The notes beneath the pieces were generated by a model. That model was not told where the DNA came from, searched no databases, and worked only from the letters and a program-made list of their open reading frames with translations. A program made the position numbers and the translations under genes. A DNA stretch of 64,000 nt from Aquabacterium sp. (GTDB lineage Bacteria > Pseudomonadota > Gammaproteobacteria > Burkholderiales > Burkholderiaceae_C): contig NZ_JACRAH010000047.1 of NCBI RefSeq assembly GCF_016234775.1, positions 1-64,000 of the forward strand, read 5' to 3'. Below, one piece after another: positions 1-9,241 of the stretch; the first letter of the stretch is position 1, and every line of letters starts with the position of its first letter.

Positions 1-40
1 CGCTGTAGGCGAGATTGCCCACGTAAAGTTTGTTGCCCAC
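1..40 (-). CDS. RRM-type RNA-binding protein, N-terminal fragment
   Basis: Only the first 13 codons are inside the window; the gene continues leftward beyond it. Read on the minus strand from a GTG at 40-38 it encodes (M)GNKLYVGNLAYS. KLYVGNL is the RNP2 strand that opens the RNA-recognition-motif fold of the short glycine-rich RNA-binding proteins common in betaproteobacteria. A purine-rich ribosome-binding site (GAAAGGGG) lies about 7 bases upstream of the GTG. An ATG at 66-64 is out of frame, so GTG is the supported start. These small RRM proteins bind single-stranded RNA and are often cold-induced, but regulation cannot be judged from this fragment. Confidence 0.8.
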   Translation of the reverse strand, partial: MGNKLYVGNLAYS

Positions 41-302
41 GAGAGAGCCCCTTTCAAAGTAACCATGTGGAGCTTCAACCCATCAGGACCCATTCCAACG
101 ACGGTGCCGCTTCCAGACACAGACCAGAACATTATGGGTGATGCAGCCACATTCATCCAGCTATTTCAACCCTTATTTATCTAACCCTGTCAACCATCCG
201 CATGCGGTGTTGCACTCTTTCCTCAAATTTCCCTAGGGGCTAGCCCCTATGATCACCGGACATAACGCGCCTTATGACATCTCGTTTTGAGCCCCCGACA
301 CC
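41..302. other. divergent intergenic region
   Basis: This 262-base gap separates the leftward RRM gene from the rightward membrane protein at 303. It holds the RRM ribosome-binding site and a perfect 16-base palindrome at 234-249, listed separately. No small gene with a convincing start and composition was seen. Confidence 0.6.
234..249. promoter_or_regulatory. perfect 16-bp palindrome, possible operator
   Basis: TAGGGGCTAGCCCCTA is a perfect inverted repeat about 55 bases before the start at 303. A TATGAT hexamer overlaps its right end (248-253) and could be a -10 element, which would place the palindrome over the promoter. No convincing -35 was found. A binding site for a dimeric regulator is an inference; a hairpin in the leader RNA is the alternative. 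Confidence 0.4.
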
Positions 303-1265
303 ATGACGGCACCCTTCGATATTTCCACTTTCGAGCCTTCCGAGCGCTCGCTTCGGCCTCGTTTTGACTGGTGGCAGGCGCTGGTGAGGGTGCTCTCCAG
401 TATCGAGGCGGTGCGAGATGGCCGCGCCATGTATGTCCTGCTGGCCGCTTTTTCGGGCGCGGGCCTGGCGCTGGCGTCTGCCCAGTCTTCCTTTGGGCGG
501 GGCGAGATGAAGTGGGCGATCGGGCAGGGGGCCGCCGCTTTGTTCATTGCTTTTTATGGTTCGACCGCGGCCGGGCTGCTGTCGATGGACCGCGCCCTGG
601 GGCGTCCCAGCCGGGACGTGGGCCAGGCGATTGAAGATGCCTTGGGTATCGGGCACCGTGTGTTGGTGACGTTGATCGTGATGGGATTGCTGGGCGCGGT
701 TGTGGCTGCAGGGCTGCTGGGTTTGTACTGGCTGAGCGGTTTGCCCAGGATCGGCCCCTGGCTGTTTGTGCTGGTGGTGCCGGTGACGGTGCTCGTGATC
801 GGCTTGGTGTTGATGGCCGCCGCCGTGGTCGTGGCACCGCTGACCGGGCCGACCGTATGGTCTGGCGCCTCATCTGTTGAAAGTGTGCGCTTGCTTCTCC
901 ATCTGATTCGCGAGCGGCTGCTGCAGGCGGGTGTGTTGATGGGCGGTTTGAGCCTGGCCACCGGCCTGGTCGGGGCGGCGTGCAGCGTGTTCGTGATGGT
1001 GGGTGGCCGGGTCATGGCCGAGGCTTGCATCTTTGTGCTGGGCGTGGACGTCAATCCGCAGGTGCTGATGGCCGGTTTGTTTGGCTATGGGCTGCACAGC
1101 ATCAATGCAGCCGGCATCCCCAAGGAAGCCTATCCCTATATCTCGTCGGCCACAGTGGGCGGGGGCGTGGTGTTCGCACTGGCCCTGGTCATGCCGACCC
1201 TGGTTTACCTGCGCGGCGTGTGCGAGGTCTATCTGGCTTTGATGGCAGCGGACAAGGCCGAGTGA
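303..1265 (+). CDS. multi-pass membrane protein of unknown function
   Basis: This 320-residue protein is not recognised as a named family. The N-terminus (about 45 residues) is soluble and contains FDWWQALVRVL. It is followed by about six hydrophobic segments near residues 43-62, 73-95, 119-143, 150-178, 211-236 and 284-305, so it should be an inner-membrane protein. A helix-forming segment around 185-210 with charged residues probably faces the cytoplasm. There is no catalytic motif I can point to. The ATG is preceded by only a weak Shine-Dalgarno. It ends 25 bases from the convergent SDR gene, so no operon partner is evident. Confidence 0.7.
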   Translation: MTAPFDISTFEPSERSLRPRFDWWQALVRVLSSIEAVRDGRAMYVLLAAFSGAGLALASAQSSFGRGEMKWAIGQGAAALFIAFYGSTAAGLLSMDRALGRPSRDVGQAIEDALGIGHRVLVTLIVMGLLGAVVAAGLLGLYWLSGLPRIGPWLFVLVVPVTVLVIGLVLMAAAVVVAPLTGPTVWSGASSVESVRLLLHLIRERLLQAGVLMGGLSLATGLVGAACSVFVMVGGRVMAEACIFVLGVDVNPQVLMAGLFGYGLHSINAAGIPKEAYPYISSATVGGGVVFALALVMPTLVYLRGVCEVYLALMAADKAE

Positions 1266-1290
1266 GGCCGGCGCCTTCAGGGGCCCTGGC

Positions 1291-2112
1291 TCAGAAGTGC
1301 GACAGGTAGCCGCCGTCCACCGCCAGGGTCTGGCCAGTTATATAGCTGGCGGCCTGGCTGGCCAGGAAAACAGCGGCTCCGGCGATTTCCTCGGGGCGAC
1401 CCCAGCGGCCCAGTGAGGTGCGCCTGGCCAACCAGTCGGCCACGTCCTGGTTGCTGATCATCTCGGCGTTGGCTTCGGTGGCGAAATAGCCTGGCGCGAC
1501 GGCGTTGACCGTGATGCCGCCTGGACCCAGTTCGGCCGCCAGTGCGCGTGTCGCGGCGTCCAGCCCGCCTTTGGCCACGGTGTAGGCCACGTCTCCGGCG
1601 CGCGAGATGGGGCCGGCAATCGAGGTGATGTTGATGATGCGGGCCCGGCCAGCTTCGGTGGCGCCCGTGGTTTGCATCAGTTGTGCGGCCTCTCGTGCCA
1701 GCGCCAGCGGGGCCACCAGGTTGATGTCCAGCAGGCGGCGGATGTCGTCAAGCGCGAAGTCATCGAGTGCCCGTCGATCGCGTTGCCCGACGTTGTTGAC
1801 CAGGATGTCGAGCTGCCCGGCTTGCTGCTGCAGGTGCGCCAGCGCCGCTGCGCGGGCTTGATCGTTGGTCACGTCAAAGGGGAGGGCATGGGCTGCTGAG
1901 CGGGCCACATCCGCCGGTTCGCCGGCCGCGCTGACCGTGGCGCCAATGCGCTCGGCCGCATCTTGCAAAGCAGCTACGTCGCGGCCGTTGAGCCAGACCT
2001 GGGCACCAGCCAGTGCCATGGCCTGGGCGATCTCGAAACCCAGGCCACGGGTGGCGCCGGTGACCAGGGCGACCCGGCCATCCAGTCTGAAAGGGTGACT
2101 GCGCATGCTCAT
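1291..2112 (-). CDS. SDR-family NAD(P)-dependent oxidoreductase
   Basis: This 273-residue classical short-chain dehydrogenase has the TGATRGLG cofactor-binding loop near residues 19-26, an NNVG motif near 108, a catalytic Ser in the ITSIAG strand, the YTVAK (YxxxK) active site, and a PG-containing segment after it. The C-terminal IAGAAVFLAS...ITGQTLAVDGGY pattern is typical of 3-oxoacyl-ACP reductase and gluconate 5-dehydrogenase-like SDRs. The substrate cannot be assigned; its closest look is to the gluconate/2-deoxygluconate dehydrogenase branch. The ATG at 2112 lies back to back with the YchJ-like gene, so the two divergent starts nearly touch. A second in-frame ATG lies two codons in. Confidence 0.9.
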   Translation of the reverse strand: MSMRSHPFRLDGRVALVTGATRGLGFEIAQAMALAGAQVWLNGRDVAALQDAAERIGATVSAAGEPADVARSAAHALPFDVTNDQARAAALAHLQQQAGQLDILVNNVGQRDRRALDDFALDDIRRLLDINLVAPLALAREAAQLMQTTGATEAGRARIINITSIAGPISRAGDVAYTVAKGGLDAATRALAAELGPGGITVNAVAPGYFATEANAEMISNQDVADWLARRTSLGRWGRPEEIAGAAVFLASQAASYITGQTLAVDGGYLSHF

Positions 2113-2115
2113 GTC

Positions 2116-2559
2116 ATGATTGTGCCCCTCATGAAGAAGCGCACCTCCTCGTCATCCGTTTCTCCTTCTGTTGCCGGCCTGGTGGACGCCTGTCCCTGTG
2201 GCCTGCCTGCCACCTACGCCGCATGCTGTGGCCGCTATCACGCGGGGCCTTTGGCCTTGCAGGCCCCGGATCCACAAGCCTTGATGCGCTCCCGATACAG
2301 CGCCTTTGTGAAGGATGTGAGGGCTTACTTGCTGGAGACCTGGCATCCGTCCGAGCGGCCCGTCAGCATCGAGCCACCCGAGCCGGGTCTGAGCTGGTTG
2401 GGCCTGGATGTGAAGCGAGCGCAGATGCTGGGCGAAGATCGCGGCATCGTCGAGTTCGTGGCGCGCAGCAAGCTGGGCGGGCGGGCCCACCGCCTGCACG
2501 AGATCAGCGAGTTCGTGCGCGAGGGTGGGCGCTGGTTTTACCTGAGGGCGCAGGCTTGA
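2116..2559 (+). CDS. YchJ-family SEC-C motif protein
   Basis: This protein of about 147 residues (UPF0225/YchJ type) has an N-terminal zinc-binding SEC-C motif (DACPCG...CCGRYH), followed by the conserved ALMRSRYSAFV segment and TWHPSERP, and ends in the characteristic EFVARSK...HEISEFVREGGRWFYLRA block. The family is widespread and small; no reaction is established. The start could be the ATG at 2116 or the in-frame ATG at 2131; neither has a clear Shine-Dalgarno. The frame runs further upstream but that part overlaps the SDR gene and has no family resemblance. It is divergent from the SDR gene. Confidence 0.85.
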   Translation: MIVPLMKKRTSSSSVSPSVAGLVDACPCGLPATYAACCGRYHAGPLALQAPDPQALMRSRYSAFVKDVRAYLLETWHPSERPVSIEPPEPGLSWLGLDVKRAQMLGEDRGIVEFVARSKLGGRAHRLHEISEFVREGGRWFYLRAQA

Positions 2560-2706
2560 CCTGACGCAATCGCGCCGCACACAGTGGCGCGTGGGGCCCC
2601 CTCATGCAAGGGGTTGAACGTGGGGCGAAAGGGCTTCCCCGGGCGACAAAACTCGGGTGAAGCCCTATTGTTGACCCCATCGTCAATGCATGTAACGAAG
2701 TACATC

Positions 2707-3709
<1,003 letters not shown>

Positions 3710-3738
<29 letters not shown>

Positions 3739-3961
3739 TCCAGCGCATCGCCTGCTCGCGGCTGTCGCCGCACATCTCCTGGCTGGGCTGGAGCGAGCCG
3801 CATACGGCGGGGCGTTCCGGCTGGCCGAACAGGCGGCAGCGCAGGGCTTGATCCAGATGCGGGCAGGGCATGCCGGCCGGTTTGCCGTGAGGCAGTCCAG
3901 GCATGGGTGATGAGATGGAAGGGGCGGTGCAGCAGGCAGCGCAAGCGGGTCTGCAGTTCAT
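3710..3961 (-). CDS. YkgJ-family cysteine-cluster protein
   Basis: This short protein (83 residues) carries the pattern CRPACAACC near its N-terminus, MPCPHLD in the middle, [13 protein letters not shown] and a final C, matching the small zinc/iron-chelating Cys-cluster proteins of the YkgJ/CxxCxxCC group. Such proteins probably bind a metal ion; the cellular role is unknown. The gene overlaps the end of the hydroxylase gene tail to tail. A longer antisense frame covers the same bases but lacks any family signature, so this frame is chosen. Confidence 0.75.
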
Positions 3962-4402
3962 GAGGCGTTCGAGTCAGGGTGCTCGATTGTCTCGCAACGT
4001 GGCTCACATTGGGGTGGCCAGGAATGTCCGCGCGTGATGCGCGGGCTTCGGCTCATGCTGTCGCACCGGGAAGAAGAAGCCCTGTTTTAGTTTTTGGGTG
4101 ACGACAGCGAACCTTTTTAGTCTAAAAAGCTGACCGCGCCGACGCCATCCCTAATATCGAAGAGAAAGGGCGTTACCAGGCGTTTGGCGGTATCAATTCG
4201 CGCCCAAAGTGGGGTCTGCATGCTCAGGCCCTGCGGGTTTTCCGCGGGTGTGCGTCGGGTGCAGGGTGTCTTGCCCCTTCATGCGGGCGTTTCTCACAAG
4301 GCGCACAGGCCCATATCGGCACAGGGATCGGGGCTTTCAGTACAATGGAAGGTTGCCCAAAAATGAGGCAATTTCCCGAACATCAGCCCACGCAGCCAGC
4401 CC
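3962..4402. other. intergenic region upstream of mnmG
   Basis: This 441-base gap holds the leader of the leftward YkgJ-like gene and the promoter region of mnmG. Visible elements are a 7-bp inverted repeat with 3-base spacer at 4113-4129 (CTTTTTA/TAAAAAG) and a good -10 hexamer at 4341-4346. Short open frames near 4184-4366 lack coding character. No RNA gene was recognised. Confidence 0.55.
4318..4346 (+). promoter_or_regulatory. candidate sigma-70 promoter of mnmG
   Basis: TACAAT at 4341-4346 matches the -10 consensus in five of six positions. Seventeen bases upstream is GGCACA, which matches only the ACA half of the -35 consensus. Transcription would begin near 4353, giving a leader of about 50 bases before the mnmG ATG. 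Confidence 0.45.
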
Positions 4403-6481
4403 ATGCTTTATCCCCAAGAATTTGATGTCATCGTGGTCGGTGGTGGCCATGCTGGAACCGAGGCCGCGCTGGCGGCTGCCCGCATGGGCTGCGCCACCTT
4501 GCTGCTGAGCCACAACATCGAGACGCTGGGGCAGATGAGCTGCAACCCGTCCATCGGTGGCATTGGCAAGGGCCATCTGGTCAAGGAAGTGGATGCGCTG
4601 GGCGGGGCCATGGCTGCCGCCACCGACGAAGGCGGCATCCAGTTTCGCATCCTCAATTCGAGCAAGGGCCCGGCTGTGCGTGCAACCCGTGCGCAGGCTG
4701 ATCGGATACTGTACAAGGCCGCCATCCGCCAGCGTTTGGAGAACCAGCCCAATCTGTGGCTGTTCCAGCAGGCCGTGGACGACCTGATGGTCGAGGGTGA
4801 TCGCGTGGTGGGTGCGGTGACCCAGGTGGGCATCCGCTTTCGCGCCCGCACCGTGGTGTTGACCGCCGGCACCTTCCTGGACGGCAAGATCCACGTGGGC
4901 CTGAACAATTACAGCGCAGGGCGGGCAGGGGATCCGCCAGCCGTGTCGCTGTCGGCGCGCCTGAAGGAGTTGAAGCTGCCGCAAGGTCGCCTCAAGACCG
5001 GCACACCTCCCCGCATCGATGGCCGTAGCATTGATTTCAGCAAGCTGAGCGAGCAACCCGGTGACGGTGTCGGGCTGGTCGGCAGCTGGGGCGAATCCGC
5101 CCCGACGGGCCCCGAGGTGCCGGTGTTCAGCTTCCTGGGTACGCCCGATCAGCACCCGCGCCAGCTGCCTTGCTGGATCACGCACACCAACCAGCAGACG
5201 CACGACATCATCCGGTCCGGCTTTGACCGCAGCCCGATGTTCACCGGCGTGATCGAAGGGGTGGGGCCACGCTATTGCCCGTCCATCGAAGACAAGATCA
5301 ACCGCTTCGCTGACAAGGACTCGCACCAGATCTTCCTGGAACCCGAAGGCCTGACGACCAACGAGTTCTACCCCAACGGCATCAGCACCTCGCTGCCGTT
5401 CGATATCCAGCTCAATGCGCTGCGCACCATGCCTGGTCTGGAGAACGCCTACATCCTGCGGCCGGGCTATGCCATCGAGTACGACTACTTCGATCCGCGT
5501 GAGTTGAAGTCCACCTTCGAGACCAAGGCGATCCAGGGCTTGTTCTTTGCCGGGCAGATCAATGGCACCACCGGCTATGAAGAGGCAGCGGCACAAGGTT
5601 TGTTTGCTGGCTTGAATGCGGCCTTGCAGGCTCAGGGCCGAGATGCCTGGATGCCGCGCCGCGATCAGGCTTACCTGGGTGTGCTGGTGGACGACCTGAT
5701 CACCAAGGGCGTGACCGAGCCTTACCGCATGTTCACCAGCCGGGCCGAGTTCCGCTTGCAGTTGCGTGAAGACAATGCCGACATGCGCCTGACCGAAATC
5801 GGCCGTGAACTGGGCCTGGTGGACGAGGTGCGTTGGGCTGCCTTCAACCGCAAGCGCGATGCTGTTTCACGTGAAACAGAGCGGCTGCGCTCGACCTGGG
5901 TTCGCCCGGCGACCTTGCCTGTTGCGGATGCAGAACGCCTGTTGGGCAAGACCCTGGAGCGTGAGTACAACCTGGCCGATCTCTTGCGTCGCCCCGGTGT
6001 GGACTACGACAAGGTGTGTGAGGTGGGCATGATCGCGGCTAAACGTCAGGCCTGCCTCCGTGCCGAAGCAGGCAAGACGGCGTCAACCGAGGGTGGTGTT
6101 TCACGTGAAACAAGCGCCATTGTCGACAGGGCAGGGATGCGAGCCGAGTTCGGTGTGGCCTTGGCCGAGGCCGTGATCGAGCAGGTCGAGATCAGCATCA
6201 AGTACGCCGGCTACATCGACAAGCAGAATGACGAGGTCGAGCGCGCGGCGCACTTCGAGAACCTCAAGCTGCCGGCCGAGCTGGATTACATGCAGGTGTC
6301 GGCCTTGAGTATCGAGGTGCGTCAGAAGCTGAGCAAGCACAGGCCAGAGACCTTGGGGCAGGCATCCCGTATTTCCGGCATCACGCCAGCGGCCATTTCG
6401 CTGCTGCTGATCCACCTGAAAAAAGGGCGCTTCAAGGGCTTCGCGGCCAACGACAATGCCGGCTCTGATGCGGCTGCTTGA
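4403..6481 (+). CDS. mnmG: tRNA uridine-5-carboxymethylaminomethyl modification enzyme MnmG (GidA)
   Basis: This is the FAD-binding subunit that, with MnmE, installs carboxymethylaminomethyl groups at U34 of tRNAs reading split codon boxes. The N-terminus has the Rossmann signature [21 protein letters not shown], then the family block [23 protein letters not shown]. The middle carries KTGTPPRI, and the central segment has [17 protein letters not shown]. The C-terminal helical domain includes [12 protein letters not shown]. At 692 residues it is longer than the roughly 630 of E. coli, mainly through an insert near residues 550-575. Two perfect parS sequences lie in the coding region and are read as VSRET both times. 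The rsmG gene follows 132 bases downstream. Confidence 0.97.
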   Translation: MLYPQEFDVIVVGGGHAGTEAALAAARMGCATLLLSHNIETLGQMSCNPSIGGIGKGHLVKEVDALGGAMAAATDEGGIQFRILNSSKGPAVRATRAQADRILYKAAIRQRLENQPNLWLFQQAVDDLMVEGDRVVGAVTQVGIRFRARTVVLTAGTFLDGKIHVGLNNYSAGRAGDPPAVSLSARLKELKLPQGRLKTGTPPRIDGRSIDFSKLSEQPGDGVGLVGSWGESAPTGPEVPVFSFLGTPDQHPRQLPCWITHTNQQTHDIIRSGFDRSPMFTGVIEGVGPRYCPSIEDKINRFADKDSHQIFLEPEGLTTNEFYPNGISTSLPFDIQLNALRTMPGLENAYILRPGYAIEYDYFDPRELKSTFETKAIQGLFFAGQINGTTGYEEAAAQGLFAGLNAALQAQGRDAWMPRRDQAYLGVLVDDLITKGVTEPYRMFTSRAEFRLQLREDNADMRLTEIGRELGLVDEVRWAAFNRKRDAVSRETERLRSTWVRPATLPVADAERLLGKTLEREYNLADLLRRPGVDYDKVCEVGMIAAKRQACLRAEAGKTASTEGGVSRETSAIVDRAGMRAEFGVALAEAVIEQVEISIKYAGYIDKQNDEVERAAHFENLKLPAELDYMQVSALSIEVRQKLSKHRPETLGQASRISGITPAAISLLLIHLKKGRFKGFAANDNAGSDAAA
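5863..5878. promoter_or_regulatory. parS site 1 (perfect), inside mnmG
   Basis: TGTTTCACGTGAAACA is the exact 16-bp chromosomal parS palindrome bound by ParB/Spo0J. It occupies mnmG codons about 487-492 (read as VSRET), in a segment where other MnmG proteins have a variable helix. ParB would load here and spread, nucleating the origin-proximal segregation complex. Confidence 0.95.
6097..6112. promoter_or_regulatory. parS site 2 (perfect), inside mnmG
   Basis: A second exact TGTTTCACGTGAAACA, 234 bp after the first and in the same reading phase, again gives VSRET (codons about 565-570). It lies in the lineage-specific insert that makes this MnmG long, between the IAAKRQ and EISIKYAGY blocks. 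Confidence 0.95.
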
Positions 6482-6613
6482 GCGGTGAGTCCGGGGCGCC
6501 ACCCCTGAGCGGCAGCGGGCCTGCGCGGTTTGGCTGGGCAATAAACAAGATGAATTCAAGGTGCTGACGCCTGATATCCGGTGCGCAGTGCAGACAGCTT
6601 TTCTGGAGTGGGG

Positions 6614-7423
6614 ATGTCTTCTCAACACAAACGGGGTTCTCAGCGTGGCGGTGTCTCTTCAGGCACCATGGGCGCGAAGGCCGGTTTTGGCGACGCTCAA
6701 ACGGCTGCGCCCAGGCCCAAGCCGGCGCCAGCCAGGCGCGTGGAAGCCTGGTCTACCGAGCAGTGGGCGTCGGCTTTGCCGCCGGTGCTGAGCAGCTTGA
6801 ACCTGGTCCTGAGTTCCGAGCAGCAGCAAAAGCTGGCGGCCTATATGGTCTTGCTGGCGCACTGGAACAGCACCTTCAACCTCACCGCACTGCGCGATCC
6901 GCAGGACATGCTGACCCATCACCTCACGGATTGCCTGACGGTGCTGGCACCGCTGGGCCGCCATCTGGATCAGGTGTGTGCGGGCAGGGCGGCCGAAGCG
7001 GGGGCCATTCGCCTGCTGGATGTGGGCAGTGGTGGCGGCTTGCCAGGTGTGGTGCTGGCCATCTGTTGCCCGGATGTGCAGGTCACTTGTGTCGATACGG
7101 TTGGCAAAAAGGCTGCCTTCATCAAGCAGGTGGCGGCCGAGTTACGCTTGCCCAATCTGCGTGGTGAGCATGCGCGCGTGGAGCAACTCAAGGGCTCGTT
7201 CGACCTGATCACCTCCCGCGCCTTTGCGTCCTTGTTGGACTTCGTCTCGCTGACCCGCGCCATCCTGGCTGATGGGGCGGTGTGGATGGCCATGAAGGGC
7301 AAACACCCTGAGGATGAACTGGCGCAGTTGCCTGCAGATGTGGACGTGTTTCACGTGGAACAACTGCAGGTGCCTGGGCTGGATGCGGAACGCTGCCTGG
7401 TCTGGATGCGGACCAAGGGCTGA
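6614..7423 (+). CDS. rsmG: 16S rRNA (guanine-527-N7)-methyltransferase RsmG
   Basis: RsmG methylates N7 of G527 in 16S rRNA using SAM. The protein of about 269 residues has the family helix LAAYMVLLAHWNSTFNLTA followed by ALRDPQDMLTHHLTDCL. The SAM-binding loop is LLDVGSGGGLPGVVLA, with ITSRAFASL further on. The start at 6614 is chosen because GGAG lies five bases upstream; the extra 50 or so N-terminal residues, rich in Gly, Pro and Ala, are not part of the usual fold. It lies 132 bases after mnmG in the usual gidA-gidB order. A near-perfect parS lies near its 3' end. Confidence 0.95.
   Translation: MSSQHKRGSQRGGVSSGTMGAKAGFGDAQTAAPRPKPAPARRVEAWSTEQWASALPPVLSSLNLVLSSEQQQKLAAYMVLLAHWNSTFNLTALRDPQDMLTHHLTDCLTVLAPLGRHLDQVCAGRAAEAGAIRLLDVGSGGGLPGVVLAICCPDVQVTCVDTVGKKAAFIKQVAAELRLPNLRGEHARVEQLKGSFDLITSRAFASLLDFVSLTRAILADGAVWMAMKGKHPEDELAQLPADVDVFHVEQLQVPGLDAERCLVWMRTKG
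7347..7362. promoter_or_regulatory. parS-like site 3 (one mismatch), inside rsmG
   Basis: TGTTTCACGTGGAACA differs from the parS consensus at one base (A to G at position 12). It sits near the 3' end of rsmG and is read there as part of VFHVEQ. Sites with one change are commonly still bound by ParB. Confidence 0.8.
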
Positions 7424-8065
7424 GGTCTTCGCGTCTCCTTTGGACGCGTGCGCCATGGTGAGGTGACCATGCATGCCGAGGGCGGCGCAACAGGGCGACG
7501 TCGGTGAGCGCCTGCTCCGCTCCTGACGCGGGGCGATACCGAGCGTGCTCACCATTTCCGCCTGAACACGAGCCTGACCATGCAGCGAGCCAGGACGCCG
7601 CGAATGGTCGCTTCTCAGTCGCTCACCGCCGCCACCCTGCGACACAGCGAGGCTCGCGCAGACCTACACATACCGAGCCCATGGCTGTTATTCGTGGCGC
7701 GCCCCATGTGTCCGGGACCTGGTGAATTGGGTGGGCGGATGAAGCGACCATTCGCGGTGTCCTGTGCGTGGCCAGCCTGGTCGGTGTTGAAGGGGTGACC
7801 TGTGCGTTGCGCGGTGGTGCCCCGCGTCAGGAGCGGAATCCGCCCACCCGGTTCACCAGGTCTTGCTCGGGCTCCGCATGCGCTTCGGCCGGACACGACC
7901 GATCAGACAAATGTCCGAAGCAGCAACCCCGAGCAAGGCCTCAAAACCACATTCATGCTGCGGCGCGTCAATCTTTTCCGCCATGTGGGGGATCCCCCGT
8001 CAACCACATGAGATGCTCAGTTGTTGTACATGGATTCGACATCGGGCACGACAGGAGACCCCCAC
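7424..8065. other. intergenic region with a large inverted repeat
   Basis: This 642-base stretch between rsmG and the Lys/Ala-rich gene has no convincing gene. Most of it is taken up by two diverged copies of a ~100-base sequence in opposite orientation (7516-7614 and 7741-7837). Short frames crossing the region (for example 7615-7896 on the minus strand) read through the repeat and look non-coding. The last 200 bases hold the leader of the next gene. Confidence 0.7.
7516..7837. repeat. long imperfect inverted repeat, two ~100-bp arms
   Basis: The left arm (7516-7614) and right arm (7741-7837) are reverse complements of each other, with scattered differences and small gaps. Each arm ends in exact blocks: TCCGCTCCTGACGCGGGGC at 7516-7534 pairs with 7819-7837 (19 bp), and CCGCGAATGGTCGCTTC at 7598-7614 pairs with 7741-7757 (17 bp). 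The centre is about 126 bases. This could be a non-autonomous mobile element (MITE-like), or two copies of a genome-wide intergenic repeat inserted head to head. No flanking target duplication could be established by eye. Confidence 0.8.
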
Positions 8066-9121
8066 ATGCATGCTCACGTTTGGACAAAGATGGCACTGGC
8101 CTCGGCCCTGTTGGTAGTGGGCATGAGCGCACAGGCCCAGACGTCGAGCGGTGGTGTGGGCACCGCAGGGCAGGGGGCCGTCGGGCAACACACCCGACCC
8201 GCACCCGTCTCCGGCAAGGTGAGCAATGATCCCGCTGCCGTCGCCTTGCGGCCGGCCGCTCAGGCTCCGGCGCCGGTCACCTCCAAGGCCACCCAGGTTG
8301 CGCCACCAGCCAACCCCAATGAGCCCTTGTTCTCTGCCGCTGCCGAAATACCTGGTCATGCCACTGCGGCAACACCAACTGCTGCGCCCAAACCAGCAGA
8401 GTCGGCCACACAACGCCAGCCCCATAAGGACCGCACGGAAGGGGTGAAGAAGCGCAGCAAGACCACACCTCAGCCGCACGACAAGAAGGTGAGTGGCAAG
8501 CCACGTCAGACCGCCAAGGGCCCAGGTAAAGACGCGGCCAAGGACGAGGGTGCCAAAGGCAGTAAAGGCAGTAAAGGCACTAAAGGCAGCAAAAACGCCC
8601 ACCAGGGCAAGAAGACGTCAAACAAACAGCCTGCCGCTTCCTCAACGGCGAAGGCTGCCCATGCGGCCAAAGCTGACGCTGGCAGGAAGGCGGTGAAGTC
8701 GTCGGGCCATCAAGCCAGCCAGCAGAAGAAGTCAGCCAAGGCCCATGACAAGACTGGTGACAAGGCTGCTGTCGCTCATGCCGCCACCGCCGGCAAGCGG
8801 GCATCCGGCAAGGCCGGATATCAGGCGGCGCCCAAGCTGGCTTCCAGTGCCGCGGCAGGCAAGGCAGGCAGCAAGGCCACCAAAAAGACGGCCGCCAGGA
8901 CCGACCAAATGGGTAATCAAAAGGGCACTCAAATGGGCGCTCAAAAGGCCAAGCCCAAAGCCGATCAGAAGGCTCACCACGCCAAGGCAGCGCACGCTGC
9001 CCGCCACAAAACCTCGCACGCTCAGCAGGCTGTGGTGGCCAAATCGGCCGCAACCAAAGCTTCTGCGCCCTCCGCCAAAAAGGCCGCCAAGCACGCCCGC
9101 ACCCACAAGGCTGCAGCGTGA
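8066..9121 (+). CDS. exported Lys/Ala-rich low-complexity protein (histone H1-like composition)
   Basis: This protein of about 351 residues begins with a convincing Sec signal peptide: basic start, ALASALLVVGMS core, and AQA before Q. The mature part is almost wholly Lys, Ala, Gly, Ser, Thr and His, like bacterial histone H1-type tails, with a KGSKGSKGTKGSK tandem repeat. No enzymatic domain is visible. The start at 8066 is supported by AGGAG eight bases upstream and by the signal peptide. H1-like proteins usually bind DNA in the cytoplasm, so the apparent export signal is unusual. Possible roles are binding of anionic surface polymers or, if the leader is not cleaved, a membrane-tethered DNA binder. 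Confidence 0.7.
   Translation: MHAHVWTKMALASALLVVGMSAQAQTSSGGVGTAGQGAVGQHTRPAPVSGKVSNDPAAVALRPAAQAPAPVTSKATQVAPPANPNEPLFSAAAEIPGHATAATPTAAPKPAESATQRQPHKDRTEGVKKRSKTTPQPHDKKVSGKPRQTAKGPGKDAAKDEGAKGSKGSKGTKGSKNAHQGKKTSNKQPAASSTAKAAHAAKADAGRKAVKSSGHQASQQKKSAKAHDKTGDKAAVAHAATAGKRASGKAGYQAAPKLASSAAAGKAGSKATKKTAARTDQMGNQKGTQMGAQKAKPKADQKAHHAKAAHAARHKTSHAQQAVVAKSAATKASAPSAKKAAKHARTHKAAA
8558..8593 (+). repeat. 9-bp tandem repeat within the Lys-rich gene
   Basis: About four copies of a GGCAGTAAA-type nonamer lie in frame and encode Gly-Ser/Thr-Lys. They match the protein repeat and could vary in copy number by slippage without changing frame. Confidence 0.6.
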
Positions 9122-9136
9122 CCCAGGCGGGGCCGC

Positions 9137-9152
9137 TGTTTCACGTGAATCG
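9137..9152. promoter_or_regulatory. parS-like site 4 (two mismatches), upstream of parA
   Basis: TGTTTCACGTGAATCG keeps the first 13 bases of the parS consensus and differs at positions 14 and 16. It is 90 bases before the parA start in the leader, where ParB binding could also affect parA transcription (inference). Confidence 0.65.
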
Positions 9153-9241
9153 CCTAGAACAGCAGCCTGCGCGCGACATGAATCCACGCGCATCGCTCGC
9201 CAGGCCTCGGCAGCAACACCGACTACAGAGATAATCAAGGC

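Noticed and set aside
4184..4366. 60-codon plus-strand frame before mnmG
   Set aside because: No ribosome-binding site, no coding character, and it overlaps the likely mnmG promoter.
4337..5596. Long minus-strand open frame opposite mnmG (419 codons)
   Set aside because: It is antisense to a certain gene, His/Gln/Gly-rich as is usual for shadows in high-GC DNA, and has no family signature.
7615..7896. Minus-strand 93-codon frame in the rsmG to Lys-rich gap
   Set aside because: It runs through one arm of the inverted repeat; the other arm has stop codons in the same phase, so it is not conserved as protein.
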